Below are positions 34,680-45,415 of a stretch of DNA of 64,000 bases, piece by piece. A program made the position numbers and the translations under genes. The notes under the pieces are model-generated. The model had not been told where the DNA came from, did no database searches, and worked only from the letters and a program-made list of their open reading frames with translations. Each line of letters begins with the position of its first letter. Position 1 is the first letter of the stretch. Where the stretch lies: the NCBI GenBank assembly GCA_022432975.1, contig CM039508.1, forward strand, positions 25,617,999 through 25,681,998. The letters run 5' to 3'. The DNA comes from Begonia masoniana. Taxonomy: Eukaryota > Streptophyta > Magnoliopsida > Cucurbitales > Begoniaceae.

Positions 34680-35416
34680 GGGAAATTACCAAATTCAACC
34701 ACGAAGTTTCGGTTTTTTTCGATTTCAACCACAAACAATTTTTTTTAACAATTCAAACCGTACGTATCGAAAATCTGCCAAAAACAACCACGCCGGACGG
34801 ACGCTAAAAAACACCGTCCGTCCGGGTCACTGTTCACGTGAACAGTGCAGACGGACGGTAAAAATCCCGTCCGTCCGGGTCACTGTTCACGTGAACAGTG
34901 ACCTGTTTAAGTTTATTTTCTCCGTTTTATAAATTAATTTTTAAAAAATACTAAATGATATTGGATTTACTTAACATTTTATCACATATTCACCATATTA
35001 TGAGAAGATAATATGAAAATTTTCGTGATTTTCTAACACTTGTACGATTTATTATAATTTTAGTGAATTATTTTATAAAACATACGTAAATAAATTATAA
35101 TAAATCATATAAGTATTGTAAAATCACGAAACTTTTCCGATTATCTTCCATATGTTGGAAATATGTGATAAAAATTTAAAATAAATCTAATATCGTTTAG
35201 TATTTTTTAAAAATTAATTTAAAACAGAGAAAAACAAACGTAAATAGGTCACTGTTCACGTGAACATGACCCGGACGAACGGTGTTTTTTAGCGTCCGTC
35301 CGGCGTGGTTGTTTTTGACAGATTTTCGATACGTTACGGTTTGAATTGTTAAAAAAAATTATTTTGGTTAAAATCGAAAAAAAACCGAAACTTCGTGTTG
35401 AATTTGGTAATTTCCC
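34680..35416. mobile_element. Mutator-type MITE, copy 1 (737 bp)
   Basis: Long terminal inverted repeats (GGGAAATTACCAAATTCAAC and its mirror) extend inward for more than 150 bases, including GGACGGACG words and three occurrences of a perfect palindrome whose half is CACTGTTCAC (one degenerate in this copy). No frame. The left flank is AATTAAATA; the right flank here is ATTAAATA, one A short. A 9-bp duplication is the mark of Mutator-superfamily insertions. Confidence 0.88.
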
Positions 35417-36027
35417 ATTAAATATTATGCTAATGAAACTGTAGAAAAATATAAAACCAGATTTGTGGCTAAAAATACCACCAACAAAGAGAAGTTGATT
35501 ATTTTGACACATACTCTTCGGTTGCTAAACTAATAACCATCAACTAGTTCTTGCATTAGTTGAATACATAGAAATGATTCATACAATGTGTTAAACTATA
35601 TGGTTACAATATTTTTGAATGATTTGAATATTTTCAGTAACATGTTCTGTGATAATCAAGCTGTCCACGTAATGAAAATTTTATTTTACACGAAACACGA
35701 AAACATGTCGACCGTAGTTCGCCACAGTTTAGATTGAACAAATGAAGCGTATTCATGGTCATTCGCAATGTCAAATCAAAACTGTAACTCTATTCAAATG
35801 TCTTATACTGCAGAGGGATGATTGAAAGTTGTAGGGTCTTGTCTTGTATAACAGAGCTACCAAGCCTTTCCGTATGATAATAATTCTGCGGTGGAGGTGG
35901 TTCAAATTTTAAATGAAAATACTGTAAACCAGATTCTTACTCCTTTTATTTCAACCCTCTGTTCTTCAATTTTTCTTTTTACTCTAATTGTAATTTCTAT
36001 TTCCTAAGGAGATTATGAAAGATACAG
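35417..36027 (+). pseudogene. copia reverse transcriptase and RNase H remnants, copy 1
   Basis: Starts with an RT N-terminal word (ETVEKYKTRFVAK), followed by a weak VALVE/HQLDV-like region, then jumps to RNase H (FCDNQAVHVM at about 35648) because most of RT is deleted. The RNase H end (HETTKHVD in copy 2) is shifted here by indels. Confidence 0.82.
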
Positions 36028-36989
36028 TGTAAAACCCGTCAAATTTCAATTTTGTAAAAAATTTGGGTAAATTTTTCGCGTAATTTAGAGTGTAAAATTT
36101 GAGATTAATTTTGCTAATTTCCGGTAGATATTGAAATTTGAATCGAATCTTAAAACGGTTTTATTATAAACTAAATAAAAGATTTAAATAAATTAATATA
36201 AAATAAATCAATTAAATTAATTAATACATAAAAGAGAACTTAAAAGATAAGGTTTCAATAGAAACCTTATCTCTTCACTTTACAGACCACGAAACAGAAC
36301 CAGAAGAGAGAGAGAGGAGAGAAAGAGAGCCGCGAGGGAGAGAAGAAGAGCCGAGGTCCGATCCGCCTTCGTTCGTCGAGTTCTTGGTGTCAAAACGCTC
36401 GTCTCGAAGCGTAGATCAACGTTGGCAAAGAGAGTTTTCGAAGATGTAGAGGGTTTTGCTGAGTTCAAAACTATTTCTGAGGCGCCACAGTTTACTGAGG
36501 ATAGGAGGACTCGCCTCAAAGAGAGTTCCACACGTGCATTTGATATTGTTCATGCATTGGTTTTGTGATGTGCCATTTGGAGTTTGATACTGAAGGTAAC
36601 CGTCTGGCACTCTTAGCTGGGCCCTTATGCTAGGAGTATCAGGGGTTTTGCCCAGTTGTTGTGGTACTCCCCACGCTTGTTTGGATAGGGTACGCCCCCT
36701 GAGAAATAGGCGGAATGTAGGGTACGCCCCCTGAGAATAGGCGGAATGTAGGGTACGCCCCTGAGAATAGGCGGAATGGGCTATGAGTATGCTCGCCCAG
36801 TTACCCGACCTGGCCAGTGTTCGGTTTCGTTCTACCCCCGGTATGATAGTCCACTGCGTGGTTCCCTTGGGCACAGGGTTGAGTGTTCGTCTCTCCTGGT
36901 GTCCCTAGTGTGAGTCCCGGTGGCCCAGGGCTGAGTGTTTCGTCCCTCCTGGTGGTTGACTTTTCTCTTCTCACTATGAGGCCCTGTAT

Positions 36990-37285
36990 TGTTGAAGGGT
37001 ACACCCCCTGCGAATAGGGTGAAGGGTTCACCCCCTGCTAATAGGTTGAAGGGTTTCACCCCCTGCTAATAGTGAAGGTACACCCCTGCTAATAGGTGAA
37101 GGGTAACACCCCCTGCTAATAGGTGAAGGGTACACCCCCTGCTAAGAGGTGAAGGGTTCACCCCTGCTAATAGTGAAGGGTACACACCCCTGCGAATAGG
37201 TGAAGGGTACACCCCCCTGCGAATAGGTGAAGGGTTCACCCCTGCTATAGGTTAGGGGTGCACTCCCTGCTAATAGGTAGAATGT
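36990..37285 (+). repeat. 26-bp minisatellite, short form with irregular units (copy 1)
   Basis: About eleven units built from GGTGAAGGGT(T/A)CACC and CCCTGC(T/G)AATA. Many units have lost or gained a base in their G or C runs, unlike the uniform 26-bp units of copy 2. Confidence 0.88.
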
Positions 37286-37299
37286 GCAGTACGCCCCAC

Positions 37300-37630
37300 A
37301 AAGGACGGTGATTGGTTATTAAATCCCTCCTGGCTTGGTAAGCCCATTGTGATGTTTTCACGATGGCCCACGGTGAGTGGTTATTAAATCCCTCCTGGCT
37401 TGGTAAGCCCATTGTGATGTTTTCACGATGGCCCACGGTGAGTGGTTATTGAATCCCTCCTGGCTTGGTAGCCCATTGTGATGTTTTCACGATGGCCCAC
37501 GGTGAGTGGTTATTGAATCCCTCCTGGCTTGGTAACCCCATCGTGATGTTTTCACGATGGCCCACGGTGAGTGGTTATTGGATCCCTCCTGGCTTGGTAA
37601 GTCCATTGTGCGGTCCCCGCGATCGTCAGG
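37300..37630 (+). repeat. 65-bp tandem repeat, copy 1
   Basis: Five units starting GGTGAGTGGTTATT and containing CCTCCTGGCTTGGTAAGCCC and TGATGTTTTCACGATGGCCC. The fifth is degenerate. The same array is at 54822-55146. Confidence 0.88.
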
Positions 37631-38152
37631 GTGAGTGGTTATGAGATCTCTCCTAGTTGGTACCTATTTCTTCCTCTTGTGAGATCCTGTCTAGTGCTAG
37701 GTACGCCCTTCTAGGGGGTATTGCTCTGATAGTCTCAGCGTGACTTCTTTGACTGTCTATATGCCTCATTTTTTTTAAATAGTATAGTTATAATATCTTT
37801 ACTGAGTTTGTCACTCATCCTATCGACTTTCCCATTTCAGGTAAAGGAAGGAAGGCTAGGAAGTGAGTTTGTTCGTTTTGGGATTTTCCCTTAGGTTTTA
37901 CCTTCGTTTGCGACAGTTTTATATTATGTAAGTATTCCTTTGAGATTGTACCTTACTTTGGCATGTAGTTACTTTTCATTTATCTTGTATTTCTGCTATG
38001 GTTTGTACTCTCTTATGTTTGGTTGCTTCGAGGAGGTCCTGGATCATTGTTAAATTTCCGCACTCAGCCTTAGGTTAGACGGTGGACCTCCCTGAGGTTG
38101 ATCGTCTAACTTGGCGTTTCTGTTAGGCCCCTTCTCGGGTCGTGACATACAG

Positions 38153-38730
38153 GGTCTGGGTTCTCACTTTCTCCGTACTATCTTCTTTTTTGTGGTTATT
38201 TTACAGGAACATGTGCAGAGGAAAATCATGCATCGGGTCATTCACGCACCCTAATATGGTGAGATTCCAAGAGGTATTATCGAACATTTTATAGTTATTT
38301 TTGTTTCTTTTTGTCAACATGTTGTAATTTTTGTCATGCGAACTTCATATGTAAGAAAATTTTAGATCCGTCAACAACACAGGATAAATGATGGACTCGT
38401 CGTGAGATTCAAGAAAACAAAGAACTCGAACATGATTGAACTTTGCCGATGAAATCGTAATTATCAGAAGAGGAACTTGACTAAAAACCAAACTCGTTGG
38501 TAAGAACTAAAGCTATCAAATGTGATCTATCAAGGTCAATATTTGATGAAAATCAAGATATTCACAAAAAACTTAAAGAAAAGAATTCTCACGAATATTT
38601 CAAACAACAAAAAGTTAATTTTCATTAATCTTCAAAACTTCTCAAAAAAAAGTCTAATTTATATATTTAAATAGACAAAATAAATAAAATAGGAAAATAA
38701 AATAAAATAATACTAAACAAACCCTAAAAA
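38153..38730 (+). other. copia 3' flank or unknown, copy 1; no gene recognised
   Basis: AT-rich DNA following the solo LTR, with a possible splice-acceptor-like TTATTTTACAG near 38205. No domain recognised. Matches 55673-56240. Confidence 0.4.
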
Positions 38731-38734
38731 CTAA

Positions 38735-39200
38735 AGGTTAGCCATGGATGGGTGTGCGACGGGGCCTGTGGGGCGCACATGTGGGAGCAAAAGAGGTGTT
38801 GGGCCGCGCTAGGTGTCGGGAGCGTCGACGTGGTCGCGCAGATGGGCCATGGAGTGCACAAGGCATGCTGGGCTGTGTTGGACGCAGGGCGCGTGGACAT
38901 GGGCGCGCAAGGGGCACTAGACGTGGGGTCGCGCTAGCAATGAGGAAGGGCTCGTGAACGCACTAGGCCGCGCTAGGAGCTCATATTGGGCTGTGTTGGG
39001 TGCGCAGTCGCATAAATCTCGGATGCGTGTGCATGATGTGTCATGGGGTGCACGCACAGCGTCCGCAGGACTGTGGTTGGGCAGGGCACGTGCGGTGCCT
39101 GCGGACTATGTCTGGCAGAGCGCGAGCATTTACGCACGTTGTGTCTTGCTGTAGTGCGCGCTGGCAGGTTGAATGTTGCGTCATCTTATATTCTCATGCA
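38735..39200. other. GC-rich non-coding stretch, copy 1
   Basis: Sharp rise in GC with repeated GGGCGCGC, GGGCTGTGTTGGGTGCGC and GCACTAGG(C)CGCGCTAGG words. Frames exist on both strands but encode repetitive low-complexity peptides and differ by indels between the two block copies, so coding is unlikely. Confidence 0.5.
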
Positions 39201-39446
39201 TTGTTTTGTCATTTTTGTTTCTTTCCCACACTTAGCATAATTATTGACTTTGTTCATGACGTTGGCTTAGGTTTTCTGACACTTTGGTTCATATAATTTT
39301 GGTCAGCAGATGACTGGCTGAAAGTTCTAGTCGAACTTTATCCACGTTTTGGTCTTTTGACTCCAATCTCTTTTGTTTTTTTTTGCTTATATTTACATAG
39401 AATGGAGTCTTGAGAAAAGGGAATCCAATTGTAGAGGACTTCTGCT

Positions 39447-39856
39447 TAGAGATGTTAAACGAGCGAGTCGAGCCGAGAAAGTTCCCGGCTCACCGAGCCT
39501 GCCGAGTCAAACGAGCCGAGCCTAACGAGCCTGCCGAGCCTAACGAGCCGAGCCAAACGAGCTGATCAAAAAAATTTTCAACCCGAGCCGGCTCGCGAGC
39601 CACGAGCCTAACGAGCCGAGCCGAGTCGGCCCAACGAGCGTAACGAGCCGAGCTTAACGAACGAGCTTATAATTATATAAATAAAAATTTCCGATTGTAT
39701 AACTAAAGTCTAAATATATCATAAAATTTACTATAATTACTTAAATTTAAAATAAATATATCTACAAATTCTAATTATAATTGGGGAGGTATTCCGGAAG
39801 AAGCCGGTCGATGTGCGGGTGGTTTGGGGAAGGATTGAATTGCATTGTGCAGAAGC
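39447..39856 (+). mobile_element. left part of hAT-type element, copy 1 (truncated)
   Basis: Begins TAGAGATGTTAAACGAGCGA, preceded by the target duplication CTTCTGCT (39439-39446). It holds many ACGAGCC and GCCGAGCC words. It is cut at 39856, where the second large block begins; the complete element is at 56974-58143. Confidence 0.85.
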
Positions 39857-40551
39857 AATTTGTTACCTCTGGTCCTAAGTTCTATCTATCATAATTTTAT
39901 CCCTTAAGAGTAAAATCTTAGGCTTACCATTCTTAAACTCTTATAACTTAATTCTTCACTCTATTTCACAGAATGTAACTCGCTAAGGGAAAACCATCAT
40001 ACGTATATCATTCTTACAATCACCCTAGGTTATCTATTTCCTCATTCTAAAGTCTATCTCGTACCCACCATATCCTTACTCATTTAACATTAGGACACAA
40101 CTCACACCTTTTCTAACAACTATCACTTCTACCCGAACTTATATTTACACTTAACTCGAATCGACCCTATCCTTTTTCCCACATTCCTAGGGTATCAGAT
40201 TTACTCTTATCCTATTTTTCAACGTGATTTACACCATTAACAACTAACACTTTAATTTTCTAATAGCGGTCTCACTTTCTCCAATAAAATTCATAGCTAT
40301 TCAAACTATCAATTACTATGTCTATGAATTGACTTAAGGGATCCACCAAGGTTGTATCGATACACTCGAGATTTTCTAGTCCACTACAATCACAAAAAAA
40401 ACAGGGTTAAACCTAAACCAAACAAACAGGGATTAAACCAATCTAATCTTAGATATAAACTAACTAAAGTATAGAAATACTTACAGTCGGTGAAGCACGT
40501 TGTATAGCGGCCGGCATTGTCGGGTAATCATTTGAACGACTCGACCATTTT

Positions 40552-40564
40552 GCTCTGATACCAT
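40552..40564 (-). other. primer binding site of minus-strand element, copy 2
   Basis: The minus strand reads ATGGTATCAGAGC, the exact initiator tRNA-Met type. The element's internal leader lies leftward (39857-40551). Confidence 0.8.
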
Positions 40565-40566
40565 CT

Positions 40567-43276
40567 TGTAACGCCGCCGAACCCACCCTGGCTCGGAGCG
40601 CTACCTGGCTCACGTTAACCCCAATAATTTAAATGAAATCAAACACGGCAACATTTAAAACTAAATCTCCCGATGCTCACTTAAGTCATACCTAGCTGCC
40701 TAGACTCACTAATTTTTCTTAATTCAAACCTTTAAGGACCACGGCGTCCTTCCCAAAATTTCGGCAAGGTAACGCCTGAATATGGCGTCTCCAAAATGCT
40801 AGGTACCTGCAATAAATTAATCCCCAAACAGATCCAGAATACTCCTAACCAACTATCCAGCATACGGCATGAGAAATCTCCCAATAGCAGTAAAGAGGGA
40901 AACGAAAATACAAACATTCCTAAGTGAAGAAAGTCCACAGTACAGGGCGACACATCACCCTTAACTATGATTATATACACCAAATACAAATAGCTATGCA
41001 ATAACTCTAAAACCAACATCAACCAAAAAGACAACTCTACAAACCACCAAAATAATTGTAAATTATACACGACCCCAAAATACTGTTCCACCCACGTCTT
41101 TCCGAAGACCATGGTCGAGACGCCCCGTCAACTACCCGCACCGGCATGCAGCGTACATCAACGACTGCGTCCTAATTCTAGCTTTCCTCGTAGCTCTAAC
41201 CTGTACTCCTGTCGTCACCTACACCATAGAACACAAAACGTAAGCCTAATGCTTAGCAAGTAGGGAATAACAATGCGACAACATACCATGCAATCAACCT
41301 AACATATGCAGTTTCTAACGCTCAGTTGTGGTTATTTGCTGTTCGTTGCTTTAATCTTTCATAAGCCGTGTGGAACGAGTTGACACACATCCCATAACCG
41401 TCTAGGATGGCCACACTCCGAACCACCAGAGCAAGACCAGATAGCACACATCCCATAACCGTCTAGGATGGTTATACATGACCTCCCTCATCGTTCGTAG
41501 AATCCTATAACCATCTAGGAATTCATACTCACGACCTTTACGTATTTTATTTTAGTGTTCGTTGCTTTAATCGTTTCATAAGCCGTGTGATTTGAGTAGG
41601 CACACATCCCATAACCGTCTAGGACGGCCAAACTCAGAATCACCAGAGCAAGACCAGACAGCTCACATCCCATAACCGTCTAGGATGGCCATGCATAATC
41701 TCCCTCGTCGATCGTAGAATCCTATAACCGTCTAGGAATTCATACTCACGACATTTACGTATTTTAGCCAGTCTCTCATAGAGTTCCCTTCGGGGTGCTA
41801 CTACCAACACCGTATCCCGACAAGGCACACTATTTGAGATACCTTACAGTTCACTTTATCTGATTACGTTCACACTCACAATGCCACACAATGCAACCAC
41901 TCATCTCTAGCGTATCGTACTGTAACTCACGATGCATGTGTCAACCAAGATATGAAATACAACACGAAACAAAATAACCAAATAAGCAAACAAACAAATA
42001 ATTCCCTACCGTTCCATGGTGTAGGCCCGAAGGAAAAGCACAAGCAATCCACTACTTACCTGAACTCTTGCACCGCACTTACTCGCTTTGGCTACGTAAA
42101 TTTTCCCACTCGGTAACCTATCACCTTCACAAAAGTCACTTAAGCATCACAATTCACTTCTAAAGAATATTTAAGCTAACTCTAACTACAATTATTCAAA
42201 CTTCATTCAAATTAAGCCTACATTCACCAATTACTCTCAAACTACTATTTCTAGCCCAATCCAACAAAAACCTAACGAAACGGGCCACCAATTTGGGTTC
42301 GGTAAAAACCGACCTGAAACCTCAAACGTGCATAACTTTTGCATCGGTTTCGGAATCGAACGATTCTAGCGGCCACATACTCCTCTAATAACCTATTTTA
42401 ACCTGCCAAAAGGAATTTGAAAACAAACGACTCTAACTAGGTCAAATTGACAAAAACCCGAACTGCCCCTTTACCCGAAAAATTCCCTTTTTTGATTTTC
42501 CATCAAATCTCCTCCATTTCCACACCAATCAATCCCCCTAACATCCAATTAACATAACCTAACAAGAAAACCCAGAATTCCACACAAAAACCCGAGCTCC
42601 AAAAACCTAGCCCTCGGTTTCACTCAATCCGAGCTCACCATTGCTCAGCAACCCTTGCCAGCACCGAGCTCGGAAATTCGACGTCGAGAGCAACCAAAAA
42701 CGGCCGGCGATCGGAGCTCTAGCAGCTCGGCGATCCACGGCCTCGAACAGAGAAGAAAACAGGGGAAAATCGAGCTTACCAGTTGGTGCGCGCGCGGAGA
42801 CGGCTGGAACCTACTCGCCGGAGTCGTCTGGCCGGACAGCGTCGAATCGCCGGTGGTCAGGTCGCCGCCGAACGTCGCTCGTCCCTCGTCTCCGTTCTCT
42901 CCCCTGTTTGCGCTCAGGTGCTAGAACACGACAGAATGGCTTCGGCCATTCTGTTGTGTTTTTATTTTTTATTTTTTATATTTAATAATAATAATAATAA
43001 TAAAACTAACCATTAATTAAATCTTCATTTACCGTTTTGCCCTCCCGTATTTCCGACCATTTCGACTCTCGTTAAATCTTGTTCTTAAATTATAACCCGC
43101 GGTTTAATTTCTCCAATTAGACTATCCGAACACAAATTAATTAACCAATTAGTTTAACCAAATTTATTCACTTTTCTTTTACATTAAATAACATAACCTA
43201 TTTTATTATTATTTTATTTCTTCTCCAATTTATCCTTTTTTTTTTATTTTTTATTTTTAAAAACCCGGGTGTTACA
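40567..43276 (-). mobile_element. 5' LTR of minus-strand gypsy element, copy 2
   Basis: Starts TGTAACACCCGGG at 43276 on the minus strand and ends at 40567 next to the PBS. Nearly identical to 24865-27567; one visible difference is ATTTTATTTTAGTG near 41547 against ATTTTAGTG in copy 1. Confidence 0.85.
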
Positions 43277-44677
43277 GTTTTTATGTTGTGAGCGTGAAAT
43301 GTAATGAGATAAAGTAAATTGAGAAATGCATCTTGATTAGTGTGCCTTGTCGGGATTACGTGCTGGAGTGTAGCACTCTGGAAGGACCTCTATGAAAGAT
43401 AACCGGCTAAAATACGAAATCTTGATTAGTGTGCCTTGTTGGGATTACGTGCTGGAGTGTAGCACCCCGAGGGGACCTCTATGAAGGATGATTGACTAAA
43501 ATACGTAAATGTCGTGAGTATGAATTCCTATACGGTTATAGGATTCTACGATCGACGAGGAAGATTATGTATGGCTATCCTAGAAGGTTATGGGATGAGT
43601 GCTATTTGGTCTTGCTCTAGTGGTTCTGAGTGTGGCCGTCCTAGACGGTTATAGGATGTGTGCCTATTCGATCCACACGGCTTATGAAATGATTAACGCA
43701 ACAAACAGCAAACGAACACAACTGAGAGTTAGAAACTACATGTGATAGGATTGAGTTGCATAGTGTGTGTGTGCATTCGTTTTCCCTACTTACTAAGCAT
43801 TAGGCTTACGTTTTGTGTTCTATGGTGTAGGTAACGAGATTTACCCAGGTGAGATAGCTGAGACAGCCCAGGACTAGGCAGCAATTGGTGATGTATGGAA
43901 CATGCTGGTGCGGGCACTTGTCGGGGTGTCACGACCACGTTCTTGGGTAGTTTGTGGGGAGTCTGGTATTTTGTGTTGTAGATAGCTTTCTTTTCACCAT
44001 TTTGGGATTCTTATGAACAGTGGTCTTTTGAGGATTAGGTTGTGTGTAAATGATGATATTTTGATAGTTAAATTTGCAGGTTTATGAGTTGTGGAAATTT
44101 TAGGCGTTATGCAGCTCTTTTTAGTTTTAAAATAAATAATGTCGGGTTCACGTTCTTTATTTTTTCGTTATTCGTTTTAAGTTGGTTTTCCAAGATTTTT
44201 ATGGGACAAGGAGTCGAGGGTGTTGGGAATGTGTGGGTAAATGTTTAGGTGATTTAGAGGTGTTTGGCTTGGAGAAAAATGAAGAAAAGTGGGAAAAAGT
44301 GAAAAAGATGGAAAAATGGGCATTTTTGGCCGAAGAAACCCGAGAGGGCTCGATCGATCGGCCCCCAGCGCCGATAGATCGGCCACGGGCGCATGCGGAG
44401 CGCGCTGCAGCAGCGCGCTGCCTGGGCGCGCGCGGTGCCCAGCACACTCGACTTTTGTTTTTTTGTTTTTTTTTTCTACTTCCAAACATGTTTTGACCCG
44501 ACTTTTTCCGGCATATTTTAAACGTATTTTTAGCACGTTTTCTAACATTTTTTGAGGGTTCGAAAAACCTGAAAACCAAGTCGAATAATTTACGAAAATT
44601 ATTTTAAATGTCGTTTTAAACACGGTTTAAGTTAGCAAAGTAGCGCACTAAGCCGGGGTGAGTTCGGGGGTGTTACA
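43277..44677 (+). mobile_element. LTR fragment in opposite orientation, copy 2
   Basis: Same as 27568-28967, ending GGGGGTGTTACA at 44677; only isolated base differences. The GC hairpin recurs near 44400. Confidence 0.65.
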
Positions 44678-45035
44678 ATCTCTCCCTATCTTGTACGCTA
44701 GGTTCGAGCTCTAATTGACCTTCAAAAGTGATATCTACAAAACGAGCACACAAATTAGCTAAAGCATTGACTCAGGATCGGGTGATTGCTCCTCTTGGCA
44801 CATCATCCTCCCTGGGTGATTGAGGATTTGACCTTAAATCCTATTGGTGCCCCTTTTTCTCCTCTTCCTCTTCACCAAGGTATAGGGATAAGTCTTGTAC
44901 GTTGAAGGTGGCCGAGACTCAATATTCACCAGGAAGCTCAAGCTTATATGCGTTATTGTTGATTCTTTCCACAACCCTGAATGGCCAATCGACTCTTGGG
45001 ATAAGTTTGAATTTTCTTCTACACTGAGTACACAT
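44678..45035 (-). pseudogene. gypsy integrase C-terminal tail remnant, copy 2
   Basis: Same remnant as 28968-29325. Here the minus strand keeps the expected frame after GEY (one stop, then VSATFNVQDLSLYLGEEEEE), so copy 2 has one base more near 44923 and is the better representative. Purine tract GATAGGGAGAGAT at the left end. Confidence 0.8.
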
Positions 45036-45415
45036 AGATTGTGTTATTTATTGAATAGCTTACGTGTAACTTTTATAGCTTTTTTATGTTCTTTCTTTTT
45101 CATCCTCTTCGTATCCATCTATATAAAGGAAACCGTTGTGATTGAAGTATTAAAGAGAATCAGTTTTTCATTCTCATAATTTTGTCCATAATACAGTATA
45201 TGGTATTAGAGCTCTGCGAAGATCTTGCATTTATCATATTCCTTGAGACAAGCTAGCTACAATAGCTACTAGTTTTTCATCTTATTTGTCAATTTCTTCA
45301 ATGGACATTGAAGTAGTCCATATTTTCTGCATAATGGAGATCATCCAGGTTTTATACTGATATCTCATCCTCTAATTAGATCGAATTAAAATATGTGGTG
45401 AATAGAGATGATTAT
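45036..45415 (+). pseudogene. copia 5' LTR end, PBS and gag N-terminus, copy 2
   Basis: LTR end ATACA at 45194, PBS-like TGGTATTAGAGC at 45201, then the gag start remnant with HNGDHPGF. Interrupted at 45415 by the solo LTR. Matches 29326-29701. Confidence 0.7.

Larger units (their letters stand above)
36028..38147 (+). mobile_element. solo LTR with target duplication TACAG, copy 1 (2.1 kb)
   Basis: Starts TGTAAAACCCGTC and ends GGGTCGTGACA; TACAG flanks it at 36023-36027 and 38148-38152. Contains three tandem arrays: about three units of GGGTACGCCCCCTGAGAATA (36687-36780), about eleven units of the 26-bp repeat (36990-37285) and five units of a 65-bp repeat (37300-37630). No coding region. 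Confidence 0.92.
24155..39856 (+). repeat. large tandem block, copy 1 (15.7 kb)
   Basis: Starts AATTTGTTAACC and ends GTGCAGAAGC. The same order of elements recurs in 39857-57382 in the same orientation with no intervening DNA. Differences are mainly single-base indels in homopolymer runs, most frequent from about 31.9 kb onward and close to the junction, and a much shorter 26-bp minisatellite. Details are given in the findings. Confidence 0.95.

Noticed and set aside
36280..36531. 83-residue minus-strand frame conserved in both block copies
   Set aside because: Identical only because the block is duplicated. It sits in the LTR, with leucine- and serine-rich low complexity.
38748..39296. Possible gene in the GC-rich stretch
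   Set aside because: Frames are low-complexity, overlap in three phases and differ by indels from the second copy at 56270-56762.
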